A stretch of 64,000 bases of DNA from Phoronis australis (Eukaryota > Phoronida > Phoronidae), in contig NMRA01000298.1 of the NCBI GenBank assembly GCA_002633005.1, forward strand, positions 282,312 through 346,311. The letters are read 5' to 3'. The translations under genes and the position numbers were made by a program. This document shows, in pieces, positions 1 through 12,600 of this stretch. The notes under the pieces are model-generated. The model had not been told where the DNA came from, did not search any database, and saw nothing but the letters and a program-made list of their open reading frames with translations. Positions within the stretch are counted from its first letter, which is position 1; the number at the start of each line of letters is the position of its first letter.

Positions 1-408
1 GAATGCATCCCTGAACTTTTCACTAGCCTAGGTAGGTACGTGTAATGTGTGGTAATTTTAATTTCCTAAATAAGCAGAGTGGCCAATGCCTTATTTATTG
101 TTTACAATTTTATAAAAGAAGTCTGTAAAACAGACACCTGTCGGTGTTCTTGTGTCCTTAATAATAACTATAATGCCAATACAGATTGATTTAAAAACAC
201 GAGGCAAGAAATACCGTTTAAAAAAACTTTGCACTATTATATGGCACCAACTTTCATTTCCGCTCTATCTGTTCACAGATGTTAAAGTATCTGCAATTTT
301 ATTTCGGTTTATCTAATGATGTTAACATTTCTCAAATGGGAAATGGCACAGCCACTTCACGTGTGACAATGGTCTGTGAAAGCGTCGCAGCTTCGACACC
401 ATACTCAC

Positions 409-634
409 AGATTGAAGCATGATGTTGATTGTCGTCCACGTTGTCCGTCCTGTGGAACAATCTTTGATAAACTAGTGTTGAAATAGGTCCAGGTGTTGAA
501 CATTCGGCTCCGTTGAAGGTCAGGTACCACCGGGAACATCCGGGTGTGCTGTAGGACGACTCGTACTGCCGAAGATCTCCGCTGTACTGTACCGCTAGCA
601 TACTCTGTGATGACTTCTTGGTGTATGTGACCGA
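409..634 (-). CDS. Exon 11: CTHRC1-type unit 3, central part
   Basis: A 226 bp exon (phase 0 in, 1 out), acceptor CGCAG, donor GTGAGT. Product starts SVTYTKKSSQSMLAVQYSG and contains GCSRWYLTFNGAECSTPGP. It matches the CTHRC1 aromatic strand and NGAEC motif. It differs from the paralogous exon at 62449-62674 at four positions, only one changing an amino acid (Asp/Asn). The following C-terminal exon should lie about 400 bp left of base 1, by analogy with the paralogue. Confidence 0.85.
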
Positions 635-3600
635 CTGCGTACAACATTGAATTGATATGAAAATCTCACTGAATAAAAACATGAGCGTAATACAATAATA
701 TGAAAGTCATGCGATGTGCACCAGTTGGACCTACTCAGATTGTGCCAAATACAGCAGTTCGTATAACTAGCAAACACATTTGATGAGGTTTGCAACCCTG
801 GGTTTGACCTATGTGCAAGTGCAATTAAGTATGCAGATACGGATTAAGGGGTGCAGTGTCCGGTTGCAAAAGACAGTCCCAAATAGGAACTCAGTCAAGT
901 TTCCAAAATCTACTGCGTATTTGCTGACTTGTGAAAACACTGACTGTCCTATCTGATGCTGTTTGAGTATCATTACTTTGACAATTTTGTTTCAATACAA
1001 ATCAGGATTGAGCTCTACACTGAATTATCAATATTTTTGAAAATAAGTGGTGATCATTTCATGCAAAGCCCCAAATTAAAGGACTACGTCCCTAAATATT
1101 TTGATTGACTGGAAGACTCATTTTTTGTTATATTATTAGAAAAGGCCATTAGTCAAAAAAGATAAAGATATATAAATCATATATATCATATCGCGGGTGT
1201 CTCGGAGGGCTCAACGAGCTCTGTGGAGCAGAATGAACACATTAATTAGTTCCACAGGTTTTAAAAAGGTAAAATTTGACTTAAAAAAGGATTAAAAATT
1301 TATTGCGTCATGCTTCTATTACTAAAATATATTCAAATCGTCGACATTCAACTCGTAGGCTACAGTTCACTGCACTCCCACCCCCCTTCATTTGTGGATT
1401 GTTTTTTAGACTACTGTGAATTTTTGAAACTTTTTAAGATATGTTTGTTTAATAATTGAAAATCAAAGTCAATTAGCATGTGAATGTTTTTCCAGTTAAG
1501 TGACAAATCGGGGAACTGCAGCCGTGTTCGAACACTAAGCAAAGGTCAATGGCATTTCATGTGAGTTGCGCATTGTTGGGGATAAAAATGTTTTGTTTGT
1601 TGAAACGTGTATTTTTTTTTCTTTTAACGGCCAGTAAAGCCGGTTCCGATTTCCTGTCGAGTTATGGTACGAAATGTGCTGTGGGTAATCACACGGCAAT
1701 TGCTCTTACTTTGCCTTAGTTTCTCGATATGGCGATAACGAAAAGACATTTGCCGATCTAAAAAGGTTTTTCTACTAATTCATTACCAGAAATGGTGCTG
1801 TTGTTGAAATTTGATGACCCATCGCGATGAGTTAGGGCACTCCAATAGTGTTGGCTGAGGGAGAGGCGGAGTATTCGTAATATGAACTTAGGATTGTATT
1901 ATTGTATCGTCATTCATGTATGCAAAGAACTGGTAAAATTTGGACAAAAATTATCATATTCGTATAATAAGAGCCAGTCAGAACCAGAATCAAAACCAAC
2001 CTAACAAAAGAATAATGCGTACATGTATACACGCTCACGGTGATATCAATACGTTTTCAAAGACAACAAGGCCGTCTTTCAGGAATCGTTCCTTAACTGA
2101 TGCCAAGGAATTCACGTCACGGAAATATACGGAAATAGCCGAGGACTTTTTATCTCGCCCGAGGTACAAAATTGTAGTTAAAAAGGCTTTTAGTTTGATA
2201 ACAGAGCAGATTTAAACATTATAAAATGTTACATATTGCTTAATGTCGTATAACTTTTAGAGTTTTTGAACAACAGTATACATGTATTAAGCCTTTGAGA
2301 TAAGGAATTTAATCAATTTTGCTGTGTCACTTGGTCAGTTTGGTTTCCGTTTTGTCAAGCCATAATGAAAATAATAGCAAGAAATTGGCGTAACCTATCT
2401 TTCTATTTTGAAAATCAGTGCAATCTAATGAGATTTTTAACTAACTAATTACACACCATATCTAACAAAGTTTGAACACGTCAAAAGTACCGTTGCTTGA
2501 ACTGCCATTTTTGTAGATTTCTCTGCAAAAGAATCTTGACTCAACGCTTTTGAACAAATATCCAAGTCGGGTTAAACAACATGTTGGTCAGAGATCACGT
2601 GCTAAAAAAGCGAAGTGTTCGCGTAAGTTAGAAAGATACATGGATGCGCTTTAAGACCAGGCACATTCACCTTCCGACTGGACTATTTACTCACAAACGC
2701 TCCGATATGCCCGCTGTCTGTACCGTCGTTCACTGCCCACCACCACCATTGGTGAAAGTTGTACTCGGGCAGACGCTGGATACTACCGTCACGTGTCACA
2801 ACTGTTGGAAAAAATAAAATACAATGTGCTAGGCATTCCCTACAAATCATAATAAAAAATCGTTTGAGCCCGACGGCGTAACATACCAGGGCCCGGTCTC
2901 CAATCTTTTTACTCGAAATGGAACTCGAAATTAGGTTTGGCATTTTGTACTCTACTTTTGGGCGAACTCAAGATAAGTGTCTATTATTCTATGCTCGAGT
3001 ACACAATAACTTACGTAGATAATTTATTGCCCTTAGTTCACAATTTGTAAACCCAATATTAAAGCAATAAGTTCGAGTTTGAACTCGAAATTTCGAGTTT
3101 TTACTCGAGTTTGTAGCACGAATATAAGGGTCTTCAAGGGCAAATTTGAACTAGAAACTTCTATGTATAAACTGTAATGTATTCGAGCACAGTCTGATAA
3201 CCAATTATCTTAAGTTTGCACAAAAGGAGCAGAGAAATTGACAAAAATAGTTTCGAGTTCGTTTCGAGTACAAAGATTAGAGACCGGGCCCAGATGCCCT
3301 CATGTTTCTCATAATTGCATATGTATATACCCTGTAAGGCTCACAAAGTAGGAAATCAAAAATTACTGTGACAGCGCATGTTTGAACACTCAGTGAAACA
3401 GCATTTTGCCGTCCGTGAAGTATTTCTAACTGTATGATTTTATAAATGCCAAACAAAGACAAATGAGGTAAAAGCACCATCAAAACATGTACTTCCAGAA
3501 TTTAAAACTCGATTTCGTTTAAACATCTGTACCTGCACTGATGTCAAGGTCGTAACGAATCTCCTCCACGATGATTTTACTTCTGGAGTTCCAGCCCGTG

Positions 3601-6600
3601 TAGCCATCCATTGAACCTGACTTTCTGGCAATGTGAATCTGAATGGATCTCCGTCCTGCTGCGATGTTATCGCACAATCCTTCAACTGCCAGAACAAACA
3701 GAAACCATAAATTTTTGGATAAAATTGTTTTATATGTTTCACGGTGTCTTTAGAGTTCCAGAAAGGTTAGAAATCCTGCTGTCTAGAGGCATCTCAAGTT
3801 AAACTGACCTTTTAGTTTTCTTAAATCTTAGAGCCCGGAAAGACCACAGCGGTGGATGCAATGTTACTCGACTGGTGAAAGACGGAATGCCTTTTACGTC
3901 TGATCATCAAACGTCTGGGGAAAATGCTGAATAAAGGAGCAATGCTTACCACTTTAGCTCCGCGGTCAAACGATCGAAATATAGGAAAATTTGAATAGAC
4001 GTTTTGGCAGGTTTCACGTCGTATTTCGTTAAAGACGTTGCTGATTATTGTAAAACCTCTTCTGCATTAAGGACTTGCCTTTACGGAATTGCTATGGTAA
4101 TAAATCTTATCACGGTAGTCTATATTTTACGTTCTGATTAATCTTTGAAGAACACACTAAGGAAACCCTGAGAGAACCACAAAAGTCGGCCACCATGTCG
4201 CCACTGGCAGGCTAACAATATAATGGCTGTCAAATTGCAGCAAGTTTACTTTAGTAAATTTGCTGTTAGAAATTATCTCTATTTTTAATAAAATTATCAG
4301 AGAATGTAGTTCTGTTTAAGGAATGCATTTCTATCAATCAGACCAAAGCAATGTCACTGCAGGGTAAAATGGTTCTTTATTCTCTTGGCATGTTGCTACA
4401 TGTAGCACGTGTGCTTCCTGGGTTTAAATTGCTAGTTTCTAAAGAGAAATGAAAATAATACGGTTGTAGATTTTTAGTTCATTCAGGTGTTTTCATGATG
4501 AAGAAAAATTTCACGGCATCAACTGTTACATGTATAATCCTATAATGCGATCGTTCATATTGGTCACACTCGGGGATTTAAACTGCACCCTCTCTCGGTA
4601 AAATCAAAACAAAACAATACTACAGAAACGAGATGGCACTAGAAGCTGAATGCATTGCAACGGAACGGACAGTCATGTGTTTCTCAGATTTTTTTCAAGT
4701 AAGACTTGAGGAACTTCGGATTCTTCTGTACCGTCTGTGCTTAAAGGCGAAGGCAACATTTTTGTGTAACTTTTAGCAAAATTAGGTTCGTTGATTTTTC
4801 CAGATATATTTTTCACTTAATTACACCTTTTTAAAACTTAATCAATTACTCGTCCTTTACTCCGGAAGTGACGTTTTGGGAGACAATAATTTTGCGCCAT
4901 TTTCATTTCATATAGTCAGAATGTGAGAATTGAAAAAGAAAATGTCTTTGCCTTTAAGAAATAACTTCATGATGAATGCAGGAATAAACAGAGAACGAAA
5001 CCTAAGCCAAGCAAGACGTCAACATCAAATTTCCTAGTTTTGAAATTGACAACAAAAACGATTTGGCAATTGGTATATAGTAACTGTCAACACGTGTTCA
5101 GTAGAGATCAATAATATTTAACTCGGCAGGGTGCAACGAGCCTGCATTCGGAGGTCTAAAGGACGGCAATTAGTGTTTGCCAGCAAGCCTGCATCATCGA
5201 ACGTCAGCCATTGGGAGGTGTCCAGAAGCCCTCCTTCAGACGTTCAGGGAGTTAGAAGACAAAACATTTTGAACGTAAGGTATATTCCCGTTCACTTACT
5301 TCCTCCGGTTCCATCATGGGTGTGGTCAACAACGTTGCCGTCCCAGTGAGCGTAAATGCCATCTATGAGGCCAGGACTAGTACAATCGTGGCCGTCAAAC
5401 CGAATAAAGTAGCGCAGAGCGCCTTGTTGGTACATGTAAATATTGGAATGAAATAGAACGCGAATGGCAGTGTCGGATGCTCTTTTGTAGTAGTTGTACG
5501 TCTGAAATACAGCCGGATACTTTGTGAGGCAACAAATGCAGCAATGCAAGTTCAAAGTATAGGATTACGGTTATCCCAAAATGGCACCCTAGCCTTTGCT
5601 CCTTAAATATTTACTTCGAAATAATTAACAGTAGTAAAGAATTCTTTTCAATACAAATCTATTGTGAGTAGATGACGTTTCTACCAAACTGGGAAATGGT
5701 AATGATCGTTCGCTGCCTTTTGGGGGCCTGTTTAAAATTCGCTTTAAGAACACTTGCAGGCAGGGAGAAAAGTTGTCAATCATTTCACTACGTGCGTCAC
5801 TAGAGATGCATGTTACTGATGTTATCAGTGGTTCCTCTCGTTAGTTCCTCAATGCTGTTTGGACTATTGGTATAAATGACATTCCAAATATCTTCGTAAA
5901 TATACGTTAAGAGGACTCAAACCCAGGGCTGATGATCTACCATACAAATCCTTAAAAACTTACCAAACGCAGTAAGATAAAAGTGTCTCTTAAGTTTTTG
6001 CTTCTTAATAAACTTGTAGACCACGTGGGAAGGGGGTAAATAGCAACTACTTTGTAAAGGTGATGACAGATATTTTCATTTAATTGTATAAAAATGCATA
6101 AACTAAGAATGAAATGTCAGTAGGTGGTGAGTCGAAGTTGAAGTAGCACCAGTGACGCAATGGGCTTACCCGAAGAAATGCAAACAGTCATGAGACCCTG
6201 ATTGGACTAGCGCCACCACAATGTGTGAGCATCGAGATCGGCAAATAGCCAATCGATATTCAATATTTGATGCTCACCCAGAACCATTACTTTTTTAACA
6301 TCTGAGTAGGTCAAGGGCATTTCTTACACTAACGCCACATCGTGACCCTCGAGTTTCCTTTACACCTGACCACGGTTTCGTCCAACATCTTAAATGCGTA
6401 CATGCATCTAGGTAGAGTGAAAAGACAACTTCACATCCGTTTCCCAAGAAAGTTGACGGGAGAGTAAGAGATATTCAAACATTGTCGACGGACATCGACT
6501 GGATTGTCGAAAGATTACTATTATGCCATTCCCTAGGTATTCAAAATTAATAAAATCTCTAGCAGGGCCACCTGTGGCCGATTTTGGAGAGCGGTAAAAA

Positions 6601-9600
6601 ATGCCGATGATTGTAATATTAATCCGGTCATTTTCAAGGCCAGCCATGTCCACAACCTGGTCACTGCATATACTGTTTGTTAGCCCTCATTACTAACAAA
6701 GAACTATTGCAAAGTCTTACCTCCATTGCAATTGCAATTTTTTGGTCTCTCACCCCGGCATCGTCTGACCAGTGACACCGCGACTTTTACGATAAAAAGA
6801 ATTTTGTGTCCAAACAACCCACCAAGCTTATATTCCATGCGGATGGCAGCAGCGTACATGTACCTGTATTGTCGAATGCTGTGTGCTCCATTTACTCGCT
6901 GTTTCAAGATCAACCTGCATTTGGTGGTCGGGCTCAATAGATTGCAGTGTCATAACGGCTTGTTCACTCTACCTAGTTTTCCACCTGGCGAGTGCGCGCG
7001 CGCTGCGCATGCTTAACTCGAAACCGTGGACTTGCGCATTGAAAGAGCTAGCGGCTAGTTCAGTCAACTGTTGACGCATTTCAATTGCGTGGCCTGAGCT
7101 GTCACCTCTGCTATAGTTCTATGGGTCGCGGAAAAGGCAAAAATAGTTAATACAAAAATCAACTCTAACTCGTGATTTTGCCCTTTCCGCGCACTTAGCT
7201 ATATGTAGTTTGATTTTCCATACGCGATTGATTTTTGCGAATTAGATTCAATTTTTATGAATTAGGATTGATTTTCTAAGCAAGATTGATTTTTGCGAAT
7301 TAGGTTCGATTCTTTTATTAACTATTTCTTGCCCTTTCCACAGACAATATCGTTCACTTGAACCAGGCAGCTCAGCTCGCAACATTCCGTCTGCGGTGGT
7401 GCTTACATAGATATGACCGTTGTCTGCTCCATTCACACCAGTCCACGTGTATTGTTTGATGTTGAATCTGGATAATTTCGGACAAGTTCCTAAAATGAAA
7501 ATTCACGTTATTCGATTAAAGTTTTAACTTAAGAGCTGTACGGAAACTATGTTCTAAACGTGAATGTATCAATCGTGAAATGCGAATTGAAATATGGTTA
7601 ATTGCTTAAGTGCACTTAGACACGCACCTCAAAAGCGGGGCAGGCTGGATTAAGTGTGGAGACGAGGGCAAACGGCAACGGGAATAGAAGGAGAGGGGGC
7701 GAACGGTGAAGACACAGGGAGTGCGCTGTAAAATTTTGAGGTCTATGAGGTACATGCTTATAAAATTTACATATAACGATTCATATATGAATTTTGTCGC
7801 TTGTCTGCATGCAGCTACATGTACATGTGTCTGGCGGGTTAATCCACGGATTGCTTTTCAAAATATGGGCTAAAATTGGATGAGATAATTGTGGTCGTAA
7901 ACCAACCCGCCTGTTTAGCGCGGAGTTTCAAATTCAAAACACGAACAATAAGAAAAGCAAGTAACCAAAAATGGCTTTAAAATTAGAAAAGTAAATAGTA
8001 GCCGCCTTTTAATTTTTAAAGTCAACGCATTATAAGACAAATAAAAGTATAGGTTTTCTTCAGCATAGCGGCTAAACCACGAGCATTAAATTGTTAATCG
8101 ATTGGAACCGGTTAGTTGCAGTCTGGCTTAGGCTCGCTTAGGCGTTGGGGGTACAAAACCCCCGCATGGTGGTGTAGGAGTTGTCTCATGCACCAACCCT
8201 ACCCTACATCGTAGCAAAATTTTGCCGTCAGTGAGGCTTTTGGTTGGCTTCAAGGTATTTCAGACATTTATTGCCACACTAATGCGTGGAAGTTGTCCCG
8301 CACCACCCCCGAGCCCCCGCACTCATCAACGTTGTGGTCTTCATGGGTGAGGTCGTTGTCATCCCTCTAGCCGTCCCCCGATGGTTTGATATTGCCCGGC
8401 TACATCCTTTGTAGCGCCGTGACGTGTCTGGAGTGACGCTGCCAGTTTCAACGCTATGAAAACGGGAAGTTATGATGCGGACGCGATTAAGCATGACGAA
8501 TAATGATGATGTACTGAACGTTTTCATGCCGTGAAGGGGTAGTGGCACCGTTATTGAACAGCATAGCCTGTTGCTCCAAAATGGAGTCGAGTGGAATGTC
8601 CAAGTGATTAGACTTGCCATTTTAACCCCTCTAGTTGAACCAAGGCAGCACACAAGCAGATAATGAAAGGTGCAGCAAAATATATAGCTCTAATCAACGG
8701 TGTTGTTAAATGCTCCTTACCCGGGCACTGTCCCCATCTCCCATCGCTGTCGTAATTAGAAGTGGTCGCGCACCACGGTTGATTGTGATCCGCCTCAATG
8801 CAAGCACTGTACGACATGCCTTTGTAAACGAAGGGAAACGTGCACGATGAGCCACCGGCATTACCTCCATAAGTTGGCAGGTTAGTATCTGTGAAAAGTG
8901 ATATATCAATCCGTTTCGTGACGTACATTATGGTGCAAAGAGATTTGACATAATTGGATTATTTACAATTGGCTAAGCTTGTATTGCAATCACGTGTTTC
9001 CTGTTTGTTTTTGAATCGTTGAGTATCAGATCAGCTATGAGGAGAATATCCGTGGACCTGAGCTCCCTATCATGGTGTCATATCTACATGAGAATGGTTG
9101 GTGTCGGTTTAAAACCGTTTTAGCCGGATGATGGCACGACAAGCACACGAGCCTTTACCTGGACAATTTGATTAGACTCACGTTTTTCAACAATGATGAT
9201 ATCCATTTGTCTTCGGGAGGTTTTAAAGACATGCTTCCCTGCTCTCCTTGCTTCAACTTTGTCACTAGCAAGACGTTTTACACATGGAGAAATGTTTGTA
9301 CAAAGCAATTAATGTTGGCAGCCACTTCGCCCTATTTGCTGTGAGTTCATACATGTACCACGTGACTGCGTTGTGCGATAAGGACAAGTGCCACTCACCG
9401 AAAGATCGTCTCAGGTCATTTTCTTCTACAGTCATGGACACACCGTTGCCACCCCAGCCCGTCTGACCATCCACCACATTGTATCCACTGCATGTACCGA
9501 TACGAAACTTGACCACGATGTCACCGGAGATTGGTAAATCACAGATACCATCAACTGAAATTGCAAAAGCAGATGAATACATGACTTAAAATACGGAAGG

Positions 9601-12600
9601 ATGGCTGGGTGGTTACCATTGTCTTACCGATCGAACTGTTGACGTAAATAGCTACAGGAGCTAACAATAATCCATATAAAATCCTTTCAGTTGCAACACA
9701 GATGCAAACATATCAGACTCTTACCGTTGGCAGGGCGATAATCATCCCTTGCTACGCCTTTGTACCACACTATCTCAATCTTCCCAGGCGAAGAGCATTC
9801 TTGATCGTTGAAAGTGAAGTACCAACGATTGCAGCAACCTCCGCAGTTATAACCGGCGCGAATGATACCTCGGAAACGCACTCTCAGTGAGGTGAAGGAG
9901 TATTGTTTCTTGAAAGTTTTTGTCTGAAACATAGAGGCAGTAGAGTGCATAGCAACGGTAGCTTCAGTCAAGGTAGTTTGTTGCATTCGCCTAGTACACT
10001 TTTGACGGAGTCACTATAAGATCAAGGTATCTGTCCTCTTAAAAAGGGGCCCACTTGTATTAAGTTTCCACTACTTTTTGAGATAACTTTTCGGATAAAC
10101 TCTCTAAGTATTCCGACAAGACGTTTATCTAAGCTCAGCATAATCCGACACAGTGGTCTCAACGTCTGTCTAGTTTATTTTGAAAACTTCCGCAAAGCCC
10201 CGCGGGAACAATTTATTTAAGCTTGAAGCAGTTAAAGATAGGCCATGTCGTCACAAATGACACCAGTTCACAAATAAATATTAAACCCTTCTCTTAATTC
10301 ATTAAGTAAGAGTGGGAATCCTTTGTAGAGTTTGGAACTAGCGGAGAGAACTGTGCTGTATGGATTTTTGTCGGGAATTCATCCCTTTGCACGGAAACTG
10401 GTCATGAATGCGTCACCCTATTGTGAGGCACGTCTCGTAGCTTTTCCATGGAAGTATATTCCCCCCGGATTCACAGAACTGTACCAACGCTTGACATTCT
10501 GGCAACGAAAATGGGGAGCATTCATACTGACAGGATGACATCACCACTGCTAATACGCTGTATATCGTTTTACAACTGTTCATTCGGACATCATAGCTGT
10601 TCAATTAACTATCAGTGGCCGTCTGATTCCTCAGTTTAGGTATTGTGTGCGCTGCTGGGGTCTCGGTCTCAGTACCGAAACAAGGTCATACGTTACACTA
10701 GCGGGACCTTTTGTCATCCCCGCTTTGCAATTACTAGCCTAACTCAACGCACTAATGTGTCTTTCTCGAACTGACAAAGAGGCAAATTCATGAACTGAAA
10801 TCACTCCGCGTTCATTTCGTCAACTTAATGATCATCTTTTATGACGTGTAAGCCAATGGCTCAGAATACCCAAATAAGGCAAACGGTTTGCCAAACACTT
10901 GCAGGAAAAGCATTTAAGAACTCGGCTTCGCCAGAGAGAATAAAGAAAGGAAAATTTGCAACGGTCCAGAATCAAATTGTTTTACTCGAAATCGAAGTCG
11001 AGTTGCATTATACGTTCTAATTGGATTAAAATTCAAAAACTGTCTATGATTCTGTGCTTAAATACATGTATATTATGGTTTACATACATGTAGGTAATTG
11101 CGTAATTATATTTTGCACTTGGTGACCGTAGAATTAAAGCCATGAGTTCCCGTCTGAACTCGAAATCTGGAGTTTTTACCTTAAATCTAGTGTCTCTAAT
11201 CCTGTCTGTACCTCAGATCTTAGAGTTATTAAGTACACTCATCCACGTAAACCATAATTTCTTCGAGTACAGAATTAAAAACGCTCTGTGTTTGTAATTA
11301 AGTAGTCAAATATAGGTACATGTTAAAAGACTTCAATTTCACGTGAAAATGAACCTCCGTATTCAAAATAAATGATTGCATTAAAGCATTGATTACATTG
11401 TTATAGAGTCACCAAGTCAAATTATCAACTTCATTTCCCAAAAAATGAAGGTTATCGCATGAGCTAACACATACAATAAAGAAGTAAAAATGTGTCAACT
11501 TCAATCTTAAACCTATCAAAGTTATGGAAGAGGGAATATTACGCAATCAGTAAATTCACCAATCGAGTCCCAATGTGGATGTCGGAAATCAAAGTGCTGC
11601 TGTCTGTCCGGAAACAAGTTTCGGTTTAAGGCACTTATTGATATCACATTGGTTGTTTCTTGTTCCTTAAAAGCGATCTCCGGACTAGAAAAACACTGAC
11701 GATCTGTGACTTCTTCAGGTATCAGCAATAAAAACTTTTGAAGTCTTGTAATCACATCTAATTTGATTAAATGAAGGAAAAGTTTTAGAGTATTCCCATA
11801 GTGATGCCCTGCCGAAATCAAAACTCGTTTTTGGCAGAACTGTGGCAATGAATGAGGCTTTCAGATTGGGAAAAATCTCAAGACTTACCAATAAAGCTGC
11901 GTTGTCGCTACCGGAACTGTAGTCCTTGTAGTAGTAATGTCTGATGTTAGCAACCGGAATTTCGTCACACTCTTTATATGGCGCTGTGTTGGGCAAGAAA
12001 ACATTAATATTGGACGTTGGTTTGATAAAAACTCATGTCTTGGGAGTATCAACATATTTCTACATTTAGGCATTTGTACATAAAGATTCAATGACAATTA
12101 TTCACATGTGTCTACTGATACATTTACATATCAAATGGAAACAAACACTGTGATTGAACCACTGACTTTGATTATTGACCACGCCTTTTGTTGAACGGTA
12201 AATTGGTCTGCTAGGAAGAGGATGGGCTCCCCAATCACTCCTACTATCCGTAACGGATCCGACACCATGCGCGTACCCAGCATTCAATATGGGGGGCTCG
12301 AATTCCTGGCGTTGTGGAGTGAATTGCGTGTTTGCGCTTATTTAGGGGGCTTTTGTCCCATTTTCTGAGAATTTTTGTCTCTCGAACGTGGACCTTTTTG
12401 CCCACTTCGCTAAATGGCGAGGCTCGTTCGAGCCCCCCAAGCCCCCCTCCCCCATCTAGGTGCGCGCATGCCGACACCATAGTCACTCTACAGACGCAAC
12501 CTCATGGATTCGTTCAGTTTCGCAAAGAGTATTCGAATGACAAACCTGGTCAAGTCACGTGCTTCATTTCCAGAGCATGGTGACATCTCGTGAAGTCTGC

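Larger units (their letters stand above)
1..1160. repeat. Segmental duplicate, left copy
   Basis: Aligns along its whole length with 62003-63185 (offset about 62040 around the exon). Identity is high in the exon and at the start, and lower in the introns, with several small indels (for example around 95-110, 300-360 and 700-790). It includes exon 409-634. The match begins at base 1, so the duplication probably extends beyond the window. Confidence 0.93.

Noticed and set aside
6704-7074. Opposing open frames near 6.7-7.1 kb
   Set aside because: Neither has a domain; both lie in the intron between exons 7 and 8.
8279-8653. 124-codon minus-strand open frame just downstream of the FN2 exon
   Set aside because: It lies past the GTAAGG donor of exon 6, has no family features, and exon 7 fits in phase after the FN2 exon.
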